Assembly (NCBI GenBank): GCA_965119745.1
Contig: OZ221973.1
Coordinates: 124,001 to 188,000 of the forward strand
Reading direction: 5' to 3'
Length of the DNA stretch: 64,000 bases
Source of the DNA: CAJFUR01 sp904420575
Lineage (GTDB): Bacteria > Actinomycetota > Coriobacteriia > Coriobacteriales > Eggerthellaceae
The notes below the pieces were generated by a model that ran no database searches, had not been told where the DNA came from, and saw only the letters and a list, made by a program, of their open reading frames with translations. Position numbers and translations under genes: made by a program. This document shows positions 8,490-16,096 of the stretch, one piece after another. Every line of letters begins with the position of its first letter. Within the stretch, counting starts at the first letter, position 1.

Positions 8490-9488
8490 TCACGTATCCC
8501 GCATGTCCTTATCTGCCAGCACGCCGACCGGGGCCGCCTCTTCCAACACCGGTTCCCGATGCACGCCCGCTTCCGTCACCGACCAGCGCAGACACAGCGC
8601 CCCCACCAGCACCAGCACCGCCACGACGGCCAGAACCGCGCCGATGCGTTCCCGCTCGAGTTCGCGCACGCCCGCACGGGCGTACCACGCCCCCAGCAGG
8701 CAGGCCGCCTCCAAGGCCAAAGGCGCCGCAAGCCCGCACGCGACGAACCCCAGCCACCACGCAGCAGCCGCATCGCCCTGCACCAGCCGCGCGAATGAGG
8801 CCTGCACGCCCGGATGCGCGCTGCCGTCCGCCCACAGCAGAAAACCCGCCGCGCACGCCACCTCCAACACGATGACCACCACGTCCGCCCGCACGAACCT
8901 GCCCAGCAGCCAGGAAGCCCGCTCGTCGCACTCGACGAAGAACGCGCCTGCCAGCACCACCGCCGCGCCGCCCGAAACCGACGAGAGCACGAACAGCGCC
9001 GGCACGAACGGCGTCGCCCAGAACGCCACGCCGCCCACCGTCTGCAGCAGCAGACCCGTGTACAGCATGACCACCGCCGCGACCGCGACGGCGCCCGCCT
9101 CCACGACCGCCACCACCGGGCGCCGCACACCCGGCAGGTACAGAAAGCGCACCGCCGCGAGAAACGCCGCGAGCACGGCCAACGCCGCCAGCGCGAACGA
9201 GCCCACCGTGAGCAGCGTGGGCTGCGGGTTCAAAAACAGGCTCAGAGCCCGGTCGATCCGGCCCAGATCCAGAAGCAGGCACGCGATGCCCGCAACAAGC
9301 AGCGCGAACCCTGCGACGAAGCCGAAATCGACGATGCGCGCTTCGGGACGCACCGACGGCCCTTGGACGTAGGCGCTCGTGCCGAACGGCTGCCTGACCA
9401 GCACGAGGTCGGCAAGCGAGCAGGTCACGACGGCCCCCGCCCCCGTTCCGCCAAGGAACAGGTAGAACACAACGAACACGCCGAACAC
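8490..9488 (-). CDS. NrfD-like polytopic membrane protein, copy 1 (no partner ferredoxin)
   Basis: 332 residues from a GTG at 9488, chosen because a strong ribosome site (GAGGGGAGGGG) lies just before it and because the paralogue at 21544-22515 begins with the same FG..V.YLFLGG.GAG sequence. About nine hydrophobic helices; the segment VAFWATPFVPALFVLSS is typical of NrfD/PsrC proteins, which contact quinones. Unlike the two operon anchors in this window, it has no iron-sulfur subunit next to it; instead a GntR regulator and an SPFH protein follow. It may pair with a molybdoenzyme or ferredoxin elsewhere, or act alone as a quinone-sensing or scaffold protein. Confidence 0.75.
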   Translation of the reverse strand: MFGVFVVFYLFLGGTGAGAVVTCSLADLVLVRQPFGTSAYVQGPSVRPEARIVDFGFVAGFALLVAGIACLLLDLGRIDRALSLFLNPQPTLLTVGSFALAALAVLAAFLAAVRFLYLPGVRRPVVAVVEAGAVAVAAVVMLYTGLLLQTVGGVAFWATPFVPALFVLSSVSGGAAVVLAGAFFVECDERASWLLGRFVRADVVVIVLEVACAAGFLLWADGSAHPGVQASFARLVQGDAAAAWWLGFVACGLAAPLALEAACLLGAWYARAGVRELERERIGAVLAVVAVLVLVGALCLRWSVTEAGVHREPVLEEAAPVGVLADKDMRDT

Positions 9489-9639
9489 CCTTGCCCCTCC
9501 CCTCGAACCCGCAATGGAGCCGCCACACGATGCCGCCGGCCAATGGCGGGAGGGTTCGCGGCTCCAGGCGTTCGGAAAAACCGACGCCGAAGAAGCGCGC
9601 CGCATCCCGGCCCGCCCAACGCTTCGCCCAGTATGGCAC

Positions 9640-9685
9640 AAAAAGCGCCCCTTGGCTATGACACGGTGTCATAGCCAAGGGGCGC
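9640..9685 (-). terminator. Rho-independent terminator with a very long perfect stem
   Basis: A 20-bp perfect inverted repeat (9645-9664 and 9666-9685) with a single central base is followed on the minus strand by TTTTT. It lies downstream of the flavoprotein gene, so it would terminate that transcript and isolate it from the NrfD-like gene. The stem is longer than needed for termination, and its inner part (CTATGACAC/GTGTCATAG) resembles the TGTCATAG half-sites of the 5551-5611 operator. Confidence 0.75.
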
Positions 9686-9760
9686 AGGGCAGGGCGCGGG
9701 CTTGCGGGCCGCCCCGCCGACGGCAAAGGCAGCCAGCAGCCGAAAGCCAGCGGGAGGGCC

Positions 9761-11293
9761 CTATCCTGCCGCCACGTTCTGGCCGGCAATGCGGCCCAAG
9801 GTCATGGCGCTTAGCACGGTGCAGCCGGCAGCGCAGTTCCATTCGCACACGACGCCGGCGGCGTACAGGCCGGGGATGGGTTCGGTGGACGCGCCCTTGT
9901 CGTCCACAAGCAGCCTAAGCACCTGGGCCTTGTCGTTCGTCTTGACGCCGCCCGTGGTCACCGACGTGCTCACCATGATCGTCGAGGCGTAGAACGGGCC
10001 GGTCATGGGCACCAGGAATTCGGCGGGACGGCCGAAGTCGTCGTCGCGGCCAGCTTCGCAGAACCCATTGTAGCGGTCCACCGTGGCCTTCACCTTCGCC
10101 CCGTCCAGGCCCACCATCTGGGCGACCTCCTCGACCGTGTCGGCCTTCGCCCATTCCAAGGGCCTCGTTGCCAGCACGGCCTCCAGCTCGGGCGTGGTGG
10201 GCAGAAGCAGCACGACCGGCGAGCCCTGCTCGTTCTGCTTGCGCAGGATGGCGCGGTGGCCGAGGGGGTTCTCGTATTCCGTCTCTTCATCGAAGAAACG
10301 CTCGCCGTTGGCGTCCAGCCACAGCCCATGGAGCCGCTCGGCGTAGTTCACGTTCACGATGGCGTTGTATTCAAGCCCCGCAAGCGAGCTCATCAACGGA
10401 AGGTCGGAAATGCGTGTGGCATATGCGCCGATCTGCATGGCCATGGCCAAGCCGTCGCCCGTGAGAGAAGGACTCGACCCTGCCATGAGATTGGCACATT
10501 CGGCATTCAACGTGGCCAGCATGCTGTTGCTGCCCGAGTAGCCGCCACAAGCCAGCACCACGCCCTTCTTCGCCTGAACGCGCAGTTCGGACGAGCCCTG
10601 CTTGGCCCGCACGCCCACGACTCGCCCTTCGGTGTCGGTGACGAGCGCGGCGGCCGGCGCATCGGTGAGCGTCGTCACGCCCGCCGATGCGGCGACTTCG
10701 CCCAGCACGCGCATCATTTCGGCACCACGTCCATCAACTTGATGGATGACGGGAAGCTCGGTGTAACCGAACCGCGGGGCAACGGTTTCCTCGAACGGAA
10801 CGCCCTGATCCTGAAGCCAGTCGATGGTCTCACCGCTCTTCTCGGCATTCACACGCGTAACGGCGGGATCCTTCGGTCCGTACCATTCGGGATGCGCCAT
10901 GAACCATTCGTACATGTCGTCAGCCGTGACGTCGATGCCCTGCGCGGTAGCCAGCTTCGTGCCGTACCCGCCCAGGATGCCGTCGCAAAGCGCGGAGTCG
11001 CCGCCCACGGCGCTCGCCTTCTCCAGAAGGATGACACTCGCGCCCGCGTTCGCCGCCTCGATGGCCGCCGCATGACCGCCCGCTCCTCCGCCGATCACCA
11101 CGACATCGGCTTCCTGATCCCAAGCCGCATCGCCGTCGGAGCCTTTGGCCCCCTCGGCCGCCGGAGCGCCACAGCCCGCCAACAGCGAGGCGGCGGCCAC
11201 GCCCATGGTACCCGCAAGCGCCGCCCCCATGAATCCGCGGCGCGTCATGCCCTGGCTTTCCTGCGCAACAGCCTGCGTGTGTTCCCGCTTCAT
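9761..11293 (-). CDS. Tat-exported FAD-dependent fumarate-reductase-like flavoprotein
   Basis: 510 residues. A twin-arginine signal (TRRGFMGAAL) is combined with a lipobox (LLAGC), so the protein is probably exported folded and lipid-anchored. The FAD-binding motif VVVIGGGAGGHAAAIEAANAG starts near residue 64 and a second FAD contact, GLYAAGVVCEWNCAAG, lies near the C-terminus. It belongs to the fumarate reductase/succinate dehydrogenase flavoprotein family, which in Eggerthellaceae is greatly expanded and covers reductases of various unsaturated or aromatic acids. No heme domain is present, so electrons must come from a separate carrier. It is transcribed alone from a near-consensus promoter, divergent from the Fic-like gene. 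Confidence 0.9.
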   Translation of the reverse strand: MKREHTQAVAQESQGMTRRGFMGAALAGTMGVAAASLLAGCGAPAAEGAKGSDGDAAWDQEADVVVIGGGAGGHAAAIEAANAGASVILLEKASAVGGDSALCDGILGGYGTKLATAQGIDVTADDMYEWFMAHPEWYGPKDPAVTRVNAEKSGETIDWLQDQGVPFEETVAPRFGYTELPVIHQVDGRGAEMMRVLGEVAASAGVTTLTDAPAAALVTDTEGRVVGVRAKQGSSELRVQAKKGVVLACGGYSGSNSMLATLNAECANLMAGSSPSLTGDGLAMAMQIGAYATRISDLPLMSSLAGLEYNAIVNVNYAERLHGLWLDANGERFFDEETEYENPLGHRAILRKQNEQGSPVVLLLPTTPELEAVLATRPLEWAKADTVEEVAQMVGLDGAKVKATVDRYNGFCEAGRDDDFGRPAEFLVPMTGPFYASTIMVSTSVTTGGVKTNDKAQVLRLLVDDKGASTEPIPGLYAAGVVCEWNCAAGCTVLSAMTLGRIAGQNVAAG

Positions 11294-11376
11294 CGAAATC
11301 TCCCTTCCCTCTTGCAGGCGACCTGAAAGCCGCCCGTCCCCAGCGCAGCCATCCGACCTGCGCTCTTCGGGGTGTC

Positions 11377-11404
11377 ACTATAAAGTCCTCACCTTAATTG
11401 TCAA
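11377..11404 (-). promoter_or_regulatory. Sigma-70-type promoter of the flavoprotein gene
   Basis: On the minus strand a perfect -35 TTGACA (11399-11404) and a -10 TATAGT (11377-11382) are spaced 16 bp apart, 84 bp before the start codon at 11293. The operator-like element at 11411-11424 lies directly upstream of the -35 box. Confidence 0.75.
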
Positions 11405-11410
11405 TATCTA

Positions 11411-11552
11411 AAAAATTGATAGTTAAAACGGTGAAAACGGCACAGCCCTCTTTGGGAAGGCGATACGTTTCAGCTGTTCAAAGACCTGTTGGGGCAAAAC
11501 GGGCGAGATCGCCTTCAATTGCCGAAAGCAATAGCGTCAACTATCAGTTTTT
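11411..11552. promoter_or_regulatory. Paired operator-like elements between divergent genes
   Basis: AACTATCAATTTTT on the minus strand (11411-11424) and AACTATCAGTTTTT on the plus strand (11539-11552) match in 13 of 14 positions and face each other. One abuts the flavoprotein promoter; the other lies just upstream of an extended -10-like TGCTATGTT for the plus-strand gene at 11714. A shared regulator of the divergent pair is the simple reading. The remainder of the 420-bp gap holds no supported gene. Confidence 0.45.
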
Positions 11553-11713
11553 GCTATGTTGTAATTCATCGAAATGCGACGGCGAAAACACGCCTACTTG
11601 CCAGCCGCTTCAGAGGACAGAGGACAACGGCGGAACCTCTCGCAAGCGAAACGCGGAGGACGAGAACGACCTCCGCGCACAGGCGGGGCCGACGGGATAC
11701 GGAGGGATGCAAG

Positions 11714-13015
11714 ATGGGGAAAGGCGCAAGCGCATTCGCCGACGAACTGCTGGATCTACTGCGCGATCCCGCCTTCTGCGAGTTGCGCCAGCTGGCGGCA
11801 GAACGCCCACTGCCCTGGTCCGAGTTTCGCACGATGCGCATGCCAAAGGTCCTGACCGCCGAGCAAGCCTGGGACGCGCTGAACGCGCTACGGCGGCACA
11901 CCGCCGTCGAGCTGCCGTTTCACGACGGCACCGGGCGCATAGGCTGGTACTACCCCACCCGGTCGTTTCGGCGCGACCTGGACGACATCAACCGTCGCTG
12001 CTACGAAAATTCCTGGATCGATTCGGCCATCAAGTCGCGCAACACCACGTATTTCCTCATCGAGGCGCACGTGGACGACGCCATCGCCATCATCCGCGGG
12101 GACGGCCTGCACCTGGGCTACGAAAGGGCGCGCGAGCTGCTGCTGGGAGAGCGCGAGCCCGAAAAGCCCGAGGAGGTCCTGCTGAAAAACGTGCACCGGG
12201 CCATCTGGGACCTCGAACGCTACGTGGCCAGGCCCTGCACGCCCGAACTCATTCTGGAGGTGTACGCGCAGGTATCGCAGGGCGTGGGGAGCCAGCCCAC
12301 AGGCACGTCCGCGCAGAAAACGCGGCTGTGGAAGCCGAAGAACCTTGATTCCGCCGCCACCTTGTCGCTGATAACGAACCTGATCAACCAGAACTCGCTC
12401 GAGTTCGCAGAGCATCCGCTGCTTCTGGCCATGGCCGTGAGGCATCTGTTCATGAGCAACCTGCCGCTGCCGTCGTGGAACGGATCGGTGTCGGCGCTCG
12501 TCATGAAGCTGATGTTCCGCAGATCGCGTCTGCCCGTTCTGGCATTCGTGCCCATCATGAAGACATGTCGCGACTGGGAAGACGGCGTGCTGCGACCGCC
12601 GGTCGTCATGACCACGCTGGAGGATGCCGAAGAGCTCATCGACGGCGAAGTGGACTACACCGTGTGGGTGAGCGTGATGGCGCACCTGGTGCGGCAAAAG
12701 CTGGACGACATAGAAGACGAGCTGCGCCGAACCATCGAAAAGGACGAGGCGTTCAACCAAACGCTGCAGGAGGGAATCGGCTTGAACCATCGGCAACGAA
12801 TGGTGCTGCAAGTGGCGTTGAAGAACCCTGCGGCCGTGTTCCGCATCGCACCCCACCAGCGCACCTACCGCGTGGCGTACGGCACGGCGCGTTCGGATCT
12901 GCTGGGCTTGGCCGAACGCGGCTATCTGGTCTGCCGACGCACGCACCGCGCCTTCGAATTCACCGTGAATCCGGGATTGCGCCAGCTGCTGGAAACGTAT
13001 CAGCCCTCCAACTGA
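11714..13015 (+). CDS. Fic-like protein with degenerate catalytic loop and C-terminal winged helix
   Basis: 433 residues from the ATG at 11714, chosen for the GGAGGG ribosome site seven bases upstream. The middle (EHPLLLAMAVRHLFMSNLP followed by LPSWNGSVSAL) lines up with the Fic signature HPFxxGNGR, but the catalytic His and the final Arg are missing. The C-terminus (about residues 365-425) looks like the winged helix common after Fic domains: YRVAYGTARSDLLGLAERGY. It may therefore work as a regulator rather than an AMP transferase. It is divergent from the flavoprotein gene and shares an operator-like pair with it. Family assignment is tentative. Confidence 0.5.
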   Translation: MGKGASAFADELLDLLRDPAFCELRQLAAERPLPWSEFRTMRMPKVLTAEQAWDALNALRRHTAVELPFHDGTGRIGWYYPTRSFRRDLDDINRRCYENSWIDSAIKSRNTTYFLIEAHVDDAIAIIRGDGLHLGYERARELLLGEREPEKPEEVLLKNVHRAIWDLERYVARPCTPELILEVYAQVSQGVGSQPTGTSAQKTRLWKPKNLDSAATLSLITNLINQNSLEFAEHPLLLAMAVRHLFMSNLPLPSWNGSVSALVMKLMFRRSRLPVLAFVPIMKTCRDWEDGVLRPPVVMTTLEDAEELIDGEVDYTVWVSVMAHLVRQKLDDIEDELRRTIEKDEAFNQTLQEGIGLNHRQRMVLQVALKNPAAVFRIAPHQRTYRVAYGTARSDLLGLAERGYLVCRRTHRAFEFTVNPGLRQLLETYQPSN

Positions 13016-13038
13016 TGCGCGAGCGCAATTTCATAAAC

Positions 13039-13115
13039 CTTGCAAGATGCAGAATGGTATGCCTTTAAAACTTTGCAAGATGTAGGAAAATGGCGAAATA
13101 GAACTTCGCAAGATG
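13039..13115. repeat. Three direct repeats at exact 33-bp spacing
   Basis: CTTGCAAGATG (13039-13049), TTTGCAAGATG (13072-13082) and TTCGCAAGATG (13105-13115) begin exactly 33 bp apart. The bases between copies are not conserved. They lie directly upstream of a truncated DUF4143 ATPase, in the same position as the AAATTTCGTT repeats upstream of the intact family member at 5642-6934, so they are probably its leftover operator array. Confidence 0.65.
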
Positions 13116-13117
13116 TC

Positions 13118-13358
13118 ACTCCCTGGGCGAAGTGGTTCCCATCGAAGTGAAGTCGGGCGGAAGCCCCCGGCCCATGCGGAGCTGAACCAGCTTCTCGAAA
13201 GCCCGGAATACCGCATACCGCGCGGCATCGTGCTTTCAAGGCTCAATGTCGAGAAGAGGGGCAAGGTGCTCCACCTGCCCTGGTACGCCGTCTTCTGCCT
13301 CGAAGAGGCAATGGACGCCGCAGGGCCGCTCCCCATCGCCGCGCTCCCAGCGATCTGA
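13118..13358 (+). pseudogene. 3' remnant of a DUF4143 ATPase
   Basis: The plus strand encodes EVVPIEVKSGG in one frame (from about 13126), matching the nuclease-like end of DUF4143 proteins (compare IPIEVKSGG in the gene at 5642). After a stop the similarity continues in another frame with LNQLLESPEYRIPRGIVLS and GKVLHLPWYAVFCLEE, the usual end of this family. The ATPase domain and most of DUF4143 are gone: the upstream operator-like repeats are joined almost directly to the last 70 residues, so a deletion plus a frameshift is inferred. Confidence 0.75.
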
Positions 13359-13446
13359 ACGCGTCGCCTCAGCCTTCGCGCCACGCACCCGAGAGATCCC
13401 TGCCGCGCGCCCACCTGCACGGCGCGCGACAGGGCCGGCGGCCTTC

Positions 13447-14139
13447 TCACATCTCAGCTTTGGGAGACAGCCGCGAAACCTGGGCTTCCAGCAGACAGGA
13501 GGCAAGGTCCACCAGAGCATGAAAATAGCCGTCCGGGCTGGCCTTGCCCACCGCATCGCGGAAACGCCCGATCCACGCCAAGGGATGTGCAAGCGCGAAG
13601 GATCGCGCGTCCGAAGCCTGCACCGAGCCGCCCCCTTCGAGCACCTGGCGGCACATCCACGACAGGTACAGCAGTTCTATGCCCATGTGGTCCTCGTACT
13701 GGTTGTTCTCGTTTCGCAACTCCAGCCCCGCATCGCGCAGGCGCTGACGCATGGCGAACGTCGCCTGGCCGAAACCGGCCGTGACGCCATCCGCGCGATA
13801 GAAGGTCTCCCACGGCGGGGCCGCAGGTTTGGGCGGCCCGACGAACAGCCGGGTGAACTCCACCGAGCAGTCCTGCACCGCCTGCGCATGGTCCTTGGCC
13901 GAAGCCGCCTTGGCAAAGGCCGCCAGGCGCTTCAGGGCGTCTTGCGCCTCGGGCCATTCCGCAAAGGGAAAGGCAGACCAAAACGACGGGCTTAAGCCCA
14001 CGTCGGACGTGCGGGCCATGGGTGTGAGCAGGGAATTTCCCACGAAGGCGTACACATCGGCAAACGCCTCCCAGTCCATGGCGCCGTCGTTGCGGCCAAC
14101 GCCGCCAGCCCCTGCGTCCGTCTCATATCCGCGCTCCAT
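13447..14139 (-). CDS. TorD/DmsD-family molybdoenzyme chaperone
   Basis: 230 residues from the ATG at 14139, which has AGGAG four bases upstream; an in-frame ATG at 14172 lacks this. The all-helical TorD family is recognised by EFTRLFVGPPKPAAPPWETF and the conserved ENNQYEDHMGIELLYLSWM segment with its E-D-H. Such proteins bind the Tat signal of a molybdoenzyme apoprotein and hold it for cofactor insertion. It is the last gene of the second molybdoenzyme operon, so the protein at 16097-18526 is its expected client. Confidence 0.88.
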   Translation of the reverse strand: MERGYETDAGAGGVGRNDGAMDWEAFADVYAFVGNSLLTPMARTSDVGLSPSFWSAFPFAEWPEAQDALKRLAAFAKAASAKDHAQAVQDCSVEFTRLFVGPPKPAAPPWETFYRADGVTAGFGQATFAMRQRLRDAGLELRNENNQYEDHMGIELLYLSWMCRQVLEGGGSVQASDARSFALAHPLAWIGRFRDAVGKASPDGYFHALVDLASCLLEAQVSRLSPKAEM

Positions 14140-14196
14140 GATGCTCCTACCTTCCGGTTGTCCTTTTCGCACGTTGTCGTCAGGCCGTTCGACGCC

Positions 14197-15456
14197 CTAC
14201 ACGCCTTCCACCGCCAAGGCACCAGACGTGCGCGATGCCGCCTCGCCAGCAAACGCAACGCCGGCCGGAACCAGCTTACGCGCCAACAACAGAAACGCCA
14301 GCGCGCCCAGCGAGATCACGCCCACCACAACAACCAGTTCCACCCACGTGGGCGCATACGAGCTTGCCGTCACCCACATGTCGGCGCCTGCGGCGTGCGC
14401 GGCAAGGCTCGAGCCGCCCGCAACGCCCGGCGCGCCCGCAACGTTGAAGGTCGCGAACGAAGTCAGCAGCAGCCAAATGCGCTTGCACAGCACCCCCGCC
14501 ACCACGCACACGCTCGCCAAGGCCACCAGACCCATGCGGACTCGGTTCTTGGCGAACACGAGAATGCAGAACGGCACGAGCAGCCCGATGACCACTTCCG
14601 CCCAGAAGAACGGGGCGGTTGCACCGGTTGCCATGATGGCGAGCGTCTCCGCTCCCGAAGCGCCCGGATACGCCATGGTGAGGACCTCGCAACCCACCAG
14701 GAAGGCATCGATGGCCACGCAGGTGGCAAGAAGCCCCGCCAGACTCGCAATTAGCTTGTGGTCGGTCTTGAACCATCCGGCCTTGTCCAGCCCCAAAAGG
14801 GAAAGCAGCAGCAGCGCCAGGCCAGAGTCCATGGCACTCACCACGAACAGCGGCGCCATGATGGCCGAATACCAGCCTTCCTTTGCCATTTCAAGTCCGA
14901 AGATCCAGGCGGTCACGCTGTGCACCAGAATGGCAATGGGCAAGGCGAATCGCGACAGAACGGCCACCCTCTTCTCCGCACCCGGCTTCTTCGAGGTCAT
15001 GAAGCGCAGGTACACGATGTTGACGACCAGGTACAGCGTAATCACGCACATGTCCCACATGAGCGGCGATGCGAAGTTGGGAGAAAGGAGCATCTGCCAC
15101 ACACGCTGGACGCCGCCCAAATCGATGAGGATGAACATGCTCGCACAGCAGATGCACACCGTGGAAAGCACAACCGCAGGAAGGGCTACCTTCTTGTACT
15201 GCGCCACGTGGAACACGCTGGCCGACGAGGCGACGATGAGGCCGCCGGCGGAAAGGCCCACGAAAAACATGAACATGGCGATGTAGAGACCCCACGACGT
15301 GCCGTTGTTCATGCCGGTCACGCCCAGGCCGCCCATCAATTGGTAGACCCAGGCCGCAATACCCGCCACCGCGAGAGCAGCCAGCACGGCGCAGACGGCT
15401 TTGAATTTGCCCGAAGCACCCAACCGGGGCGCATTCGCGTTCGAGGAAGTTGTCAT
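14197..15456 (-). CDS. NrfD/PsrC-family membrane anchor subunit
   Basis: 419 residues, about ten hydrophobic helices, with the signature WGLYIAMFMFFVGLSAGG near residue 55 and WIFGLEMAKEGWYSAIMAP in the middle. It is the same length as, and clearly similar to, the anchor at 862-2121. It follows the ferredoxin subunit by 12 bp and precedes the TorD-type chaperone. It should take electrons from menaquinol and pass them to the four-cluster subunit. Confidence 0.88.
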   Translation of the reverse strand: MTTSSNANAPRLGASGKFKAVCAVLAALAVAGIAAWVYQLMGGLGVTGMNNGTSWGLYIAMFMFFVGLSAGGLIVASSASVFHVAQYKKVALPAVVLSTVCICCASMFILIDLGGVQRVWQMLLSPNFASPLMWDMCVITLYLVVNIVYLRFMTSKKPGAEKRVAVLSRFALPIAILVHSVTAWIFGLEMAKEGWYSAIMAPLFVVSAMDSGLALLLLSLLGLDKAGWFKTDHKLIASLAGLLATCVAIDAFLVGCEVLTMAYPGASGAETLAIMATGATAPFFWAEVVIGLLVPFCILVFAKNRVRMGLVALASVCVVAGVLCKRIWLLLTSFATFNVAGAPGVAGGSSLAAHAAGADMWVTASSYAPTWVELVVVVGVISLGALAFLLLARKLVPAGVAFAGEAASRTSGALAVEGV

Positions 15457-15468
15457 TTCGCGCCTCCT

Positions 15469-16086
15469 TTAGTCGAAGTAGTGGACTTGCGGACGAGTAC
15501 CCTGCTCTTCGAGCAGCACGTAGCCACCACGCTCGCGGATGGCACGGGAAACCTCGGAATCCGGGTCGTCCAGATCGCCGTAAATGCGCGCCTTCGTGGG
15601 GCAGCACACCACGCACATGGGCTCGTCGCCGCGGTCGGTGCGCTCCTTGCACAGGGTGCACTTCTCCACCACGCCCTTCGGGCGGACCGGCACGTCTTTG
15701 TCGCCGTAGTTGAAGTCTGGATCACGCACCGGCTCGTTCCAGTTGAACACGCGGGCGTTGTACGGGCAGGCAGCCATGCACATACGGCAGCCGATGCACT
15801 TGTCATAGTCAACGAGCACACGACCCTTGTCGTCCTTGTAGGTGGCCCTTGTCGGACAAACCTTCTCGCAAGCAGGGTTCTCGCAATGCTGGCAGGCAAT
15901 GGGCAGATATGCCCGGCTGAGGGCCGGGTAGGTTCCCAGCGCACCGTCTTCCACGTCGCAACCCTCAGTGAGTACGCGGTTCCAGCGCAGGCCGGAAGGC
16001 ACGTTGTTCTCCATCTTGCAGGCGAACGCGCACGTTTGGCAGCCAATGCAGCGCGTCTTGTTAATTGCCATTCCCCATTTCGTCAT
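15469..16086 (-). CDS. Four-cluster [4Fe-4S] ferredoxin subunit (DmsB/PsrB type)
   Basis: 205 residues with CIGCQTCAFAC, CQHCENPACEKVCP, CIGCRMCMAACP and CTLCKERT...CVVCCP, the four clusters of DmsB/PsrB-type subunits. It sits 10 bp after the catalytic gene and 12 bp before the anchor. It is close in sequence and length to the subunit at 2139-2762. It carries electrons between quinol oxidation in the anchor and the molybdenum site. Confidence 0.93.
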   Translation of the reverse strand: MTKWGMAINKTRCIGCQTCAFACKMENNVPSGLRWNRVLTEGCDVEDGALGTYPALSRAYLPIACQHCENPACEKVCPTRATYKDDKGRVLVDYDKCIGCRMCMAACPYNARVFNWNEPVRDPDFNYGDKDVPVRPKGVVEKCTLCKERTDRGDEPMCVVCCPTKARIYGDLDDPDSEVSRAIRERGGYVLLEEQGTRPQVHYFD

Positions 16087-16096
16087 GGCGCATCAC

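Noticed and set aside
13039..13115. Three regularly spaced repeats considered as a CRISPR array
   Set aside because: Only 11 of 33 bp are conserved, there are only three copies and no cas genes.
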